DNA of 64,000 nt, taken from [Actinomadura] parvosata subsp. kistnae. GTDB taxonomy: Bacteria > Actinomycetota > Actinomycetes > Streptosporangiales > Streptosporangiaceae. The notes under the pieces were generated by a model, which had not been told where the DNA came from, searched no databases, and was given only the letters and a program-made list of their open reading frames with translations. Each line of letters opens with the position of its first letter. Position 1 is the first letter of the stretch. Positions 25,480 through 33,683 of this stretch are shown here, one piece after another. The translations under genes were made by a program, and so were the position numbers. The stretch is from assembly GCF_900323885.1 (NCBI RefSeq), contig NZ_OOHJ01000021.1, positions 1-64,000 of the forward strand, written 5' to 3'.

Positions 25480-26559
25480 ATGACGTTGAGGATCGACATC
25501 GGCGGGCTGCCGTCCGGGCGGCTGCGGTTCACCGCCTCGCCGCTGGCCGAGCTGACCGCGATGCTGCACGTGCTGGCCGAGCCGGGCCATCACCCGCGGT
25601 TCGCCGCCTGGGCGGGGGACGTGTGGGCGGGGTTGCGGCCGGAGCTGGCCGAGCGGCTGAGGGAGGCGGAGTTCCTGTGGCGGTCCTCGCGGGCGGACTT
25701 CCTGGTGCCCGCCCGTCCCCGGCCGACGCTCGCCGAGGAGCTGGACGACGTGGACCGGATCGGCGACGAGGCGTATGTGCGGGCCGCGCTCGTCACCACG
25801 TGCGGCAGCAACCGGCTGCACTTCGGCTCGCCGCTCGAGGACGCGACGGCGCGCGAGCGGGCCCTGGACCTGGCGCAGGCCCGCGGCGCGCTCCAGGAGG
25901 CGTTCGTGGAACGGCTGCTCGCGGATCCGGCCGCGGTGCGGGCGCGGGTGCGCCACACTCTCGAACAGTGCGCCGAGGCGTTCTTCGACGCCGCCTGGGC
26001 GGGCATCTCCGTGCGGCTCGCCACCGACCTGCGCCTGAAGAACGACCTGCTGAAGCGCCAGGGCGTCGCGGCGGCACTGGCGTCGGTCTCCGGCGCGGTC
26101 ACCCTGGCGCCGGACGGCGACGGCATCATGGTGGACAAGCTGCAGGACAAGGCGATCACCGCCGCTGACACGGGCGTCACGTTCCTGCCCACCGTCTTCG
26201 GCCACCCGCACCTGGTGGTGATCCACGCGCCCGGCTGGCAGCCGGTGGTGCAGTACCCGGTGGCGGAGGCGAGCCCGCCGGCGCCGGTCTCGATGGAGAC
26301 GGTCACGCTCCGGCTGGAGGCACTGGCCCATCCGGTACGGCTGCGGCTGCTGCGTACCCTGGCCCGTGGCCCGCACACCACCGGCGAGCTGGCCCACGCC
26401 TGGGAGCTCACGCCCCCGGAGGTCTCCCGCCACCTCGCCGTCCTGCGCCGCGCGGGCCTGCTCTCGGCGCAGCGGCACGGCCGGTACGTCCGCCACCGCC
26501 TCGATCTGCCCGCTCTGACGGCGCTGGGCGGCGACCTGCTGACGGCCGTACTGCGCTGA
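25480..26559 (+). CDS. DUF5937/ArsR-type winged-helix regulator
   Basis: 359 aa. The N-terminal ~270 residues match the DUF5937 sensor region (starts MTLRIDIGGLPSGRLRFTAS, contains SPLAELTAMLHVLAEPGHHP). The C-terminal ~75 residues are an ArsR-like winged HTH (RLEALAHPVRLRLLRTLARG, HTTGELAHAWELTPPEVSRHL, then AVLRRAGLL). It probably represses the divergent MFS-MmgE unit. GGGGGG precedes the ATG. Confidence 0.8.
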   Translation: MTLRIDIGGLPSGRLRFTASPLAELTAMLHVLAEPGHHPRFAAWAGDVWAGLRPELAERLREAEFLWRSSRADFLVPARPRPTLAEELDDVDRIGDEAYVRAALVTTCGSNRLHFGSPLEDATARERALDLAQARGALQEAFVERLLADPAAVRARVRHTLEQCAEAFFDAAWAGISVRLATDLRLKNDLLKRQGVAAALASVSGAVTLAPDGDGIMVDKLQDKAITAADTGVTFLPTVFGHPHLVVIHAPGWQPVVQYPVAEASPPAPVSMETVTLRLEALAHPVRLRLLRTLARGPHTTGELAHAWELTPPEVSRHLAVLRRAGLLSAQRHGRYVRHRLDLPALTALGGDLLTAVLR

Positions 26560-26651
26560 GCGGTGCCACGACGTTTGAGACTTGAAACCAGAAAAGCCGA
26601 GAACAGGCCGGAAAAGCTTCAATCGACGTTGCAGTGTTACGATTTACCCAC

Positions 26652-27794
26652 ATGAGTCAGGACATTCGCGACTTCATCGCCCCCTCATGTGAGCTGCTGG
26701 CCCTCGGCGAGCCGACCCACCAGGTGCCCGCCACCCAGCGGCTGCGCAACGAGCTGTTCGCCCGGCTGGCCGGGCAAGGCTTCCGCTCGATCGCCCTGGA
26801 GATCGACCGCGTCGCCGCCCTCGCCGCCGACGACTACGTCCGCAACGGCACCGGCACCCTCGACACCGCGCTCAGCGAGGGCTTCTCGCACGGCTGGGGA
26901 GCCATGGAGGGCAACAGGGAGCTGCTCGCCTGGATGCGCGAGTACAACCGGACCCGGCCGCCGCAGGAGCGGCTGAGCCTGCACGGGTTCGACGCGCCGA
27001 CGGAGAACTTCAGCGCGCCCAGCCCGCGCCGCTACCTGGAGCACGTCCGCGACTACCTGGGCCTCGACCTCGACATCGCGGGCCTGGCCGGCGACGACGA
27101 GCGCTGGGAACGTACCGAAGCGATCATGGACGCGGCGAGCTCGCCCGGCGCGAGCCCGGAGGCGGGGCGGCTGCGTGCCGCCGCCGAGGAGCTGCTCGTC
27201 GCGCTGCGGGCGCGCGAGCGGGAGGCGCCCTCGCGCGAGGAGTGGATCAGGGCCAGGACGCACCTCACCGCCGGCCTCGGCCTGCTCCGCTACCATCGGC
27301 AGGCGGCCGTGCCGCTCGAACGCAACGAGCGGGTGACCCGCCTGATGGCCGTGCGTGGCGCCCTGATGGCCCAGAACCTCCTCGACCTGCACGCCATCGA
27401 GGCCCCGCGCGGGCCGATGCTGGTGCACTCGCACAACGCGCACCTGCGCAAGTCGCCGGGCGGCATGCGGGTGGCGGATCTGGACATGCACTGGATCGGC
27501 GCGGGCGCCATCGTCGCGTCCCTGCTGGGCGACCGGTACGCGTTCGTCGCCGGCGGTCTCGGCCGGGCCGGGGCGCTCGGCGTCGGCGACCCGGCCCCGG
27601 ACACCTTCGAGGGCCTGCTGGGCGCCCGCATCACGACGTGGGGCCTGGCCCCGGTCCCTTCCGGCGCCCGCACCCGCACCGACCCCGTCCCGCAGCAGAG
27701 CGGGTACTTCCCCCTCGACCACGCCACCCTGGACGGCGCGGACGCCGTCCTGTTCATCGCCGACCCGGATCTCGTCCAGCTCGCGCGTGCCTAG
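26652..27794 (+). CDS. Erythromycin esterase family protein
   Basis: 380 aa. The Ere fold is recognised from LALGEPTHQVP (Glu20/His23; usually GExxHG), FRSIALEID, FSHGWGAMEGNRELLAWMREYN and LVHSHNAHLRKSPGG (HNxH catalytic region). Classical Ere enzymes linearise 14-membered macrolides, but many chromosomal relatives do not, so resistance is only a possibility. TACGAT (26638-26643) lies 8 nt before the ATG in an AT-richer leader, suggesting a leaderless start. The stop codon lies within the operator of the following marR gene. Confidence 0.85.
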   Translation: MSQDIRDFIAPSCELLALGEPTHQVPATQRLRNELFARLAGQGFRSIALEIDRVAALAADDYVRNGTGTLDTALSEGFSHGWGAMEGNRELLAWMREYNRTRPPQERLSLHGFDAPTENFSAPSPRRYLEHVRDYLGLDLDIAGLAGDDERWERTEAIMDAASSPGASPEAGRLRAAAEELLVALRAREREAPSREEWIRARTHLTAGLGLLRYHRQAAVPLERNERVTRLMAVRGALMAQNLLDLHAIEAPRGPMLVHSHNAHLRKSPGGMRVADLDMHWIGAGAIVASLLGDRYAFVAGGLGRAGALGVGDPAPDTFEGLLGARITTWGLAPVPSGARTRTDPVPQQSGYFPLDHATLDGADAVLFIADPDLVQLARA

Positions 27795-27809
27795 TTCGTG
27801 TCGCGAATT
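27793..27809. promoter_or_regulatory. Degenerate MarR operator before marR (autoregulation)
   Basis: AGTTCGTGTCGCGAATT matches the palindrome AGTTCGTG-N-CACGAACT found twice downstream of this marR gene, with one good half (AGTTCGTG) and one diverged half (CGCGAATT). It sits just ahead of the candidate -10 TATTGT (27814-27819). Confidence 0.55.
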
Positions 27810-27825
27810 TTGCTATTGTCGAGTG

Positions 27826-28290
27826 GTGAAGGAGCAAGCCGAAAGTCAGATAGGGGTGGTGGCCGCGCTGGTGCGGTCCACGTTCCTGGTCAATGCCGTC
27901 TACGAGGCCTCCGCCCGCGAGTACGGTCTCACCCAGCAGCAGGGCCAGTTGTTGTGCGTGCTGATGCCGCGCCCGTACGGGATGAGCGAGCTGGGCGCGG
28001 TGCTCGGCCTGGCCAAGTCGAGCCTGACCGGTCTGGTCGACCGCACCGAGCGTAACGGCCTGGTCCAGCGCAAGCCCGATCCCGACGACTCCCGGGCGGT
28101 GCGGGTGGCGCTCACCAAGATGGGCGCCAAGCTGGCCGTGGAGTTCTACGACGAGACCTGCCGGCGCATCGATGAGCTGGCCGCCGGGTTCGCGCCGGAG
28201 GAGCGCGACACGCTCGCCGCCCTGCTCGGCCGGATCGTGGCAGACAACAAGGTGCCGACCGTCTTCATGGAGCCGGATCGGTTGCGGTGA
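27826..28290 (+). CDS. MarR-family transcriptional regulator
   Basis: 154 aa from GTG 27826 (GTG 27823 is adjacent). Winged helix: YGLTQQQGQLLCVLMPRPYG, MSELGAVLGLAKSSLTGLVD, RTERNGLVQRKPDPDDSRAV with the MarR wing DPDDSRAV. TATTGT ends 6 nt before the GTG. Copies of its presumed operator occur upstream of itself and, twice, upstream of the next LLM oxidoreductase gene, so it probably represses both in response to a phenolic or oxidising ligand. Confidence 0.9.
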   Translation: MKEQAESQIGVVAALVRSTFLVNAVYEASAREYGLTQQQGQLLCVLMPRPYGMSELGAVLGLAKSSLTGLVDRTERNGLVQRKPDPDDSRAVRVALTKMGAKLAVEFYDETCRRIDELAAGFAPEERDTLAALLGRIVADNKVPTVFMEPDRLR

Positions 28291-28308
28291 CGGCGATCCC
28301 CACTTGCG

Positions 28309-28346
28309 GTTCGTGCCACGAACTAATAAAGTTCGTGGCACGAACT
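28309..28346. promoter_or_regulatory. Double MarR operator flanking a TAATAA -10
   Basis: GTTCGTGCCACGAAC (28309-28323) and AGTTCGTGGCACGAACT (28330-28346) are each palindromes around one central base, 22 bp apart centre to centre, and mirror each other. TAATAA (28324-28329) between them is a good -10 with ACTTGC (28302-28307) as -35, so binding would block transcription of the LLM gene directly. Confidence 0.8.
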
Positions 28347-28361
28347 TTGTGAGGGGTTTGA

Positions 28362-29315
28362 ATGATGAGCACGTTGTCCGCATCCAGGGTCGTCTTCGGC
28401 TTCGGCACGCATCCCGGCATCGACGACATCCCCGAGCTGCTGCGGCTGACCGAGCAGGCCGACCGTGACGGGCTGGACCTGTTCACCCTGTCCGACCACC
28501 CGTACATCGGCGCCCGCCTCGACGCCTACGCCGCGCTCGGCTTCGTCCTCGGGCGCACGCGGCACCTGGCCGGCTTCGCCAACGTCACCAACCTGCCGAC
28601 CCGGCCGCCGGCCATGCTGGCCAGGACGGTGACCTCGCTGTCGGCGATGTCCGGCGGCCGGATCGTGCTCGGCATGGGCGCGGGCGGCCTGTGGGACCGC
28701 ATCGCCGACATGGGCGTGCCCCGGCTGAGCCCCGGAGCCGCGGTGGACGCGTTCGAGGAGGCGATCGTGCTGGTCAAGCTGCTGTCCGGCGGCGGGCCCG
28801 CGGTCACCTTCGAGGGCGCCCACTACCAGGTGCGCCAGATCGAGCCCGCGCCCGTCGCGGCCCCGCCCGTGTGGACCGGCTCGGTCGGCCCCAAGTCGCT
28901 GGCCGCCACCGGCCGCGTCGCCGACGGCTGGATCCCCGGCCACGCGGCCGACTGGCTCAGCGAGCGCTACCGCTCCTCCCGCCCCGTCATCGACGAGGCG
29001 GCGGCCGCCGCCGGCCGCGACCCGGCCGAGGTCCGCACGATCTTCAATCTGCCCGGCCGCATCACCGACCGGCCGCTGCCCGCCACCCGCGACGCGGAGG
29101 GCCGCTGGCTCGGCGGCTCCGTCGGGCAGTGGGTGGAGGAGCTGACCTCGGCCGTGCTGGAGCACGGCGCGTCCGGCTTCACGCTCTTCTCTCCCAGCCA
29201 CGGCTCCGTCGACGCGACCACCCTGGCCCGCTGGGGCCAGGAGGTCGCCCCCGCCGTACGCGAGGCGGTCGCCAAGGAGGCTCAGCCCGTCACGCCGGAC
29301 GACTCCTCCAGGTAG
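28362..29315 (+). CDS. LLM-class flavin/F420-dependent oxidoreductase
   Basis: 317 aa luciferase-like monooxygenase fold. Landmarks: DLFTLSDHPYIGARLDAYA, RTVTSLSAMSGGRIVLGMGAG and VWTGSVGPKSLAATGRVADG, WIPGH. GAGGGG precedes ATG 28362; ATG 28365 is equally possible. It is under the double MarR operator, so it probably detoxifies the ligand sensed by MarR. Its last 34 bp overlap the end of the converging LOG-family gene. Confidence 0.85.
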   Translation: MMSTLSASRVVFGFGTHPGIDDIPELLRLTEQADRDGLDLFTLSDHPYIGARLDAYAALGFVLGRTRHLAGFANVTNLPTRPPAMLARTVTSLSAMSGGRIVLGMGAGGLWDRIADMGVPRLSPGAAVDAFEEAIVLVKLLSGGGPAVTFEGAHYQVRQIEPAPVAAPPVWTGSVGPKSLAATGRVADGWIPGHAADWLSERYRSSRPVIDEAAAAAGRDPAEVRTIFNLPGRITDRPLPATRDAEGRWLGGSVGQWVEELTSAVLEHGASGFTLFSPSHGSVDATTLARWGQEVAPAVREAVAKEAQPVTPDDSSR

Positions 29316-29824
29316 GCCATCGCCCCCACGGGCTCCTCGGCGAAGAAGACCAGGTCGGTGAGAGGACGAGGCAGGAAACCCTCGTCCTCCATCCGGCGGA
29401 ACTGCTCCTTGAGTCCGTCGTAGAAGCCCGCCGTGTTGAGCAGCACGACGGGCTTGTCCGTACGGCCGTGCTTCTTCAGCTCCAGGATCTCCGTCGCCTC
29501 GTCCAGCGTGCCCGTGCCACCCACCATGATCACCACCGCGTCGGCCTTCTCCAGCAGCAGCTTCTTGCGCTCGCCGAGGTCGGCCGCGACGACCATGTCG
29601 TCCACGCCCGGGCGCACCTTGTGGGCCAGGAAGTCCACCGAGACGCCCATGAGCCGCCCGCCCGCCTCGTGCACCCCGTCGGCCATCACCTTCATCAGCC
29701 CCACGTTGGAGCCGCCCCACACCAGGGTGTGCCCGCCCCTGCCGATCAGCTCGGCGAACTCGCGGGCGGGGCGGGTGTAGGTCTCGGGCAGGTCGGCGGC
29801 GGACAGGAAGACGCAGATGTTCAT
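29282..29824 (-). CDS. LOG-family (TIGR00730) nucleotide phosphoribohydrolase
   Basis: 180 aa Rossmann-fold protein. VWGGSNVGLMKVMADGVHEA and the catalytic motif IMVGGTGTLDEATEI (family PGGxGTxxE, here with Val for Pro) identify the cytokinin-riboside 5'-monophosphate phosphoribohydrolase/LOG family, which cleaves nucleoside monophosphates to base and ribose 5-phosphate. ATG 29824 begins MNICVFLSAADLPETY. It follows the S9 peptidase by 36 bp on the same strand. Confidence 0.85.
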   Translation of the reverse strand: MNICVFLSAADLPETYTRPAREFAELIGRGGHTLVWGGSNVGLMKVMADGVHEAGGRLMGVSVDFLAHKVRPGVDDMVVAADLGERKKLLLEKADAVVIMVGGTGTLDEATEILELKKHGRTDKPVVLLNTAGFYDGLKEQFRRMEDEGFLPRPLTDLVFFAEEPVGAMAYLEESSGVTG

Positions 29825-29860
29825 GGAGACCACCGTAAGGGGCCGCGACGCGTCACCTGG

Positions 29861-31750
29861 TCACAGGTGCCGGCCCCACCAGTCGAGGATGGCCTCGAAG
29901 CGGGCCACCCGATGGCTCGGCAGGCCCGAGCGGGACAGCTCGTGCCCCTCTCCCGGGAACAGCAGCATCTCCGTCTCCACCCCGCGCATCCGCAGCTTGA
30001 CGAACAACCGCTGCGCCTGCTCCACCGGGCACCGCCAGTCGTGCTCGGAATGGATGATCAGGAACGGGATATCGATCTTGTCGGCGTGCGTGAGCGGGCT
30101 CTGCTCGGCCCAGCGCGCCGTGTCCTCGCCGTACAGGTCACGCGTGAAGAACCAGCCGATGTCGCTGCTGCCGGTGAAGCTGTCGATCGCGTTGAGCGCC
30201 CGCTCGCTGATCGCCGCCTTGAACCGCTCCCCGTGGTGGGCCGCCAGCCACGTGGTCATGAAGCCGCCGTGCGAGCCGCCCAGCACACCGGTACGGGAGG
30301 CGTCCAGGCCGCCGGTGGCCAGCGCGGCGTCCAGCAGCGCGAGCAGGTCGGCGGCCGACAGCCGGCCGACGTCGCCGATGATGTGCCGGCCGTGCGCCTG
30401 CCCGTAGCCGGAGGAGCCGCGCGGGTTGCCCATGACGACCGCGTACCCGGCCGAGGCGTAGACCTGGGCCTCGTCGAAGACGTGCCAGCCGTACTGCGTG
30501 AACGGGCCGCCGTGGATCATGAGGAGCACCGGGTGCGGCCCCTCGCCCTCGGGGCGGACGATCCAGCCGTGCACCGGGTAGCCGTCGGGGGCCGTGCCGG
30601 TGATCTCCTCCAGCGGCAGCACGCCGAGGTCGCGGCCGAAGGAGGTCAGCGTAATCTCCTTGCCGTCGCGCAGCGCGACGAGCTCGCCCGGCGTGCGGGA
30701 GTCGGCGACGGCCGCGACGGTGACGCCGGCGGCGTGGGCCACGGCGTTGACCTCGCGCGGGCCGCTGATCAGGACGGCCGGCTCGCCGCCCTCGTACGGG
30801 ACCAGCAGCAGGTCCTTCGCACCCCGGTTCTCGGCGGTCACGAGCACACCCGCATCGATGGGCGCGTACGGGTCCTCCGGCAGGTGGAAGCGCTCCTCGT
30901 CGGTCAGCCGCCGGGCCGCGCCCCCCGCCACCGGCACCGTCCACAGCCCGGCGTTGCGGCACACCACCCGGCGGCCCTCGGGCCCGGCGGTGTAGCCGAA
31001 GAAGCACAGCGCCGCGCCGTCAGGGGTGAAGCGCGGCCCGGACACCGACAGGTCGCTGCCCGTCACCCGGCGCAGCCCGGAGCCGTCGGGAGCGCACACC
31101 CACACGTCGCTGGTGACCGTGGTGTCGCGCTCGTCGTGGCGGGCCGCCACGAACGCCAGCAGCTCGCCGTCCGGGCTCCACGCCACCTCGCCGTGGTCGT
31201 AGTCGCCCTCGGTCACCTGGACGGGCGAGGGCTCGTCCGCGAACGGGTCGACGACGAACACGTGCGCCCGCCGGTCGATGAAGAAGCCCAGGTTGTCGCG
31301 CCGGAACTGGAAGCCTGTGATGCGGCGCGGCGGCTCCTTGTCCGGCTCGCCCTCGCCGTAACGGCCCTCCTCGGGCACGCGCGCCACGAACGCCAGCCGC
31401 CGCGAGTCGGGGCTCCACACCGGCTCGCCCGCGCCGAGCGGCTGGTCGGTCACCTTCCACGGCTCGCCGCCGCCGGTGGGCAGCACGTAGAGCTGCGGCT
31501 TGGCGCCGTCACCGGCACGTACGAACGCCAGCCAGGCGCCGTCGGGGGAGTAGACCGGCTCCGTGTCGCGCGGGCCACGCGTCAGCCGGCGCGGCCCGGC
31601 GGAGCCGTCCGTCGGGACCAGCCACAGGCCGCCGCGGTAGTCGTCGGCTTCGAGGTCGGGCCGGGTGACGGCGACGATCGCGTGTTTCCCGTCGGGCGAG
31701 ATCGTCGGCGCGCCGAGAGCATGCAAGAGGGAAATGTCCGCTGGTTTCAT
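29861..31750 (-). CDS. S9-family (prolyl-oligopeptidase-type) peptidase
   Basis: 629 aa, cytoplasmic, no signal peptide. The N-terminal ~370 residues form a TolB/WD40-like propeller with repeated SPDGxxLAFV blades. The C-terminal alpha/beta-hydrolase has the nucleophile in GVLGGSHGGFMTTW, Asp in IHSEHDWRCP and His in PGEGHELSRSG, as in acylaminoacyl peptidases and dipeptidyl peptidases. TAGGGT (minus strand) is 7 nt before ATG 31750 with no ribosome site: probably leaderless. The LOG gene follows on the same strand. Confidence 0.9.
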   Translation of the reverse strand: MKPADISLLHALGAPTISPDGKHAIVAVTRPDLEADDYRGGLWLVPTDGSAGPRRLTRGPRDTEPVYSPDGAWLAFVRAGDGAKPQLYVLPTGGGEPWKVTDQPLGAGEPVWSPDSRRLAFVARVPEEGRYGEGEPDKEPPRRITGFQFRRDNLGFFIDRRAHVFVVDPFADEPSPVQVTEGDYDHGEVAWSPDGELLAFVAARHDERDTTVTSDVWVCAPDGSGLRRVTGSDLSVSGPRFTPDGAALCFFGYTAGPEGRRVVCRNAGLWTVPVAGGAARRLTDEERFHLPEDPYAPIDAGVLVTAENRGAKDLLLVPYEGGEPAVLISGPREVNAVAHAAGVTVAAVADSRTPGELVALRDGKEITLTSFGRDLGVLPLEEITGTAPDGYPVHGWIVRPEGEGPHPVLLMIHGGPFTQYGWHVFDEAQVYASAGYAVVMGNPRGSSGYGQAHGRHIIGDVGRLSAADLLALLDAALATGGLDASRTGVLGGSHGGFMTTWLAAHHGERFKAAISERALNAIDSFTGSSDIGWFFTRDLYGEDTARWAEQSPLTHADKIDIPFLIIHSEHDWRCPVEQAQRLFVKLRMRGVETEMLLFPGEGHELSRSGLPSHRVARFEAILDWWGRHL

Positions 31751-31916
31751 GCGCTCGACCCTAACCGCCGCGCCCCGGCGGCCACAGCGACCCGCCCCTC
31801 ACAAAACCCCGCACACCCCGGCCGATGGTCACAATTCGTGATGCCGCACACCTTCTGCGTGAAACCACCGTAAGATCCACGGCTAGATCGACGGCGGTAC
31901 CGCGAGCAGAGAGGCA

Positions 31917-33312
31917 GTGCAGCACGTGACCCCCCAAGGCCCGCAGCCCCACCAGCCCCCCGAGCCGACGGCCCCGGCCCCCGCCGAGCCGCTGCTGACC
32001 AGGGACTACGACGCCAACCCCGCCCAAGTGCACGCGAGACTGCGCGACACCTACGGCGCCGTCGCGCCCGTCGACCTGCTCGGCGTGCCGGTCTGGTTCG
32101 TCATGGGGTACGAGGAGGTGCTGCGCGTCCTGCAGAACGCCGGAGGCGTCTGGAGCAAACACCCCGATCGGTGGAAAGCCCACGCCGAAGGCCGCATCCC
32201 CGCCGACTGGCCCCTCCTGCCCGTCTTCCAGGTCAACAACTCCACCTTCCAGGAAGGCGCCGCGCAACAGCAGCTCCGCAACGCCTGGACCAGCGCCCTC
32301 GCCCCCTTCCAGGACCACGGCCACCCCCAGGCCCAGCAGCTCGAACAGGCCGTCGCCCGCCACGCCGACGACCTCATCGCCGTGCTCGCCGAAGGCGGCA
32401 CCACCGGGCAGGCCGACCTGGCCGCCCAGTACGCCCGGCCGCTGCCGCTCATGGTCGCCGACCGCATGCTCGGCTTCACCGCCGGCCGCGGCGAGGACGT
32501 CGTCATGGACATCTGGCGCCTCATCGACGCCGGGGCCGACGAGGCCACCGCGCTCGAACGGCTCCACGCCGCCATGACCGAGCTCGGCGCCGCCAAACGC
32601 GAGCACCCCGGCGACGACCTGCCGTCGTACCTGATCGCCGCCAAACCGGACATCACCCTCGACGAGCTGGCCCGCGAGCTGCTCATGCTGCCCGGCCTGC
32701 TCGACTTCACCGCCAGCCTCGTCTGCAACGTCGTCGTCGAGGTCGCCACCAACCCCGACGTGCGCGAAAGCCTGTCCACCGGCGCCATCGACGAGACCAT
32801 CAACCGGGTCGCGCTGCTCAACCCGCCCATGGCCAACCTCACCTTCCGCTACGCGCTGACCGAGGTGAAGCTGGGCGGGCGCACCATCGCCGCCGGCGAC
32901 CCCGTCATGCTCTCCGTCGCCGCCGCCCACCAGGACCCGCGCTTCGCCGGCGCCATCGACTGGAACGCCATCCGCACCACCCGCGCCCACCTCGCCTGGG
33001 GCGCCGGCCCGCACAACTGCCTCGGCCGGCTCCTCGCCACCCGCATCACCGCCATCGCCGTGCACCGCCTGTTCAAGCGGATGTCCAAGGTCAAGCTCGC
33101 CCTCCCGGCCGACCAGCTGCCGTGGCGGCCGTCCCCGTTCATGCGCGCGCTGCGCTCCCTCCCGATCCAGTACGAACTCGCGCCCGCACCCCCACGACCG
33201 CCCCACCCCCGCCCCACCCACCCCGGAGGCCCCTCCGCCCACCGAGCCCGCCGACCGCCCGTCCAGGTCCCCCTTGTGGACGTTCCTGCGCGGCCTGCGC
33301 CGCCCCCGCTGA
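31917..33312 (+). CDS. Conservon-type (CYP157-like) cytochrome P450 lacking the EXXR motif; C-terminal frameshift
   Basis: About 465 aa when repaired. The haem-binding loop LAWGAGPHNCLGRLLA is intact, but the K-helix reads DETINRVALLNPPMANL, giving ExxN where EXXR is expected, and the I-helix has no AGxDT (LPGLLDFTASLVCNVV). CYP157 P450s of Streptomyces conservons are known to lack EXXR. After YELAP (33182) the frame changes in a C-rich tract (about 33185-33220): one extra base, or two missing, leads into PTEPADRPSRSPLWTFLRGL and the stop at 33312. No other conservon genes are adjacent. GTG 31917 follows GAGAGG; GTG 31926 is an alternative. Confidence 0.8.
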
Positions 33313-33640
33313 CCACCCCCACCGGCCGCCCGGCCCGACAGGGCCGCCGCCAGCCGACCAGACAGTGCTCCGATGGGCAGGCCGCCGTACTCGGGCAGGG
33401 AAGGCCGGGTGGCCCGTGCTCGGGCGACGCGAGACCAGGTGGCGCTCAGGCAGGCGGCACACGAACGGCGAGAGACCGAGCGGGCGCGCACCCCACAGGT
33501 CGGCGAGGGCGAGCGACGCCCAGACGGCCAGACCGCTGTGCCTGGGCAGCGCGAGGCCAGGCGCGCGAGGCGCGGGCAGGCGCCGGGCGGTGCTCGGGCG
33601 GCGGGGGCCGATCGGGAGTGCGCACCGCGCCCGGCGGCGG
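33313..33640. other. GC-rich spacer with no recognisable gene
   Basis: Between the P450 stop (33312) and the ECF42-type sigma stop (33684) there are 371 bp without a credible coding region. The frame that continues from the P450 is arginine/glycine-rich, low in complexity and resembles no protein family. The only clear element is the hairpin at its right edge (33641-33676). Confidence 0.6.
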
Positions 33641-33676
33641 GGTCAGGCGGGTGGGGACGGCCGGGGCCGCCTGACC
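33641..33676. terminator. Long hairpin between converging P450 and sigma genes
   Basis: Perfect 10-bp stem GGTCAGGCGG (33641-33650) and CCGCCTGACC (33667-33676) with a 16-nt G-rich loop. There is no T tract; it is likely a bidirectional terminator, 7 bp beyond the sigma-gene stop. Confidence 0.6.
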
Positions 33677-33683
33677 GGGCGGC

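Noticed and set aside
33190..33674. Arginine/glycine-rich C-terminal extension of the P450
   Set aside because: A neighbouring frame gives a credible ending (SPLWTFLRGLRR) and stop at 33312, so the extension is most likely produced by the frameshift.
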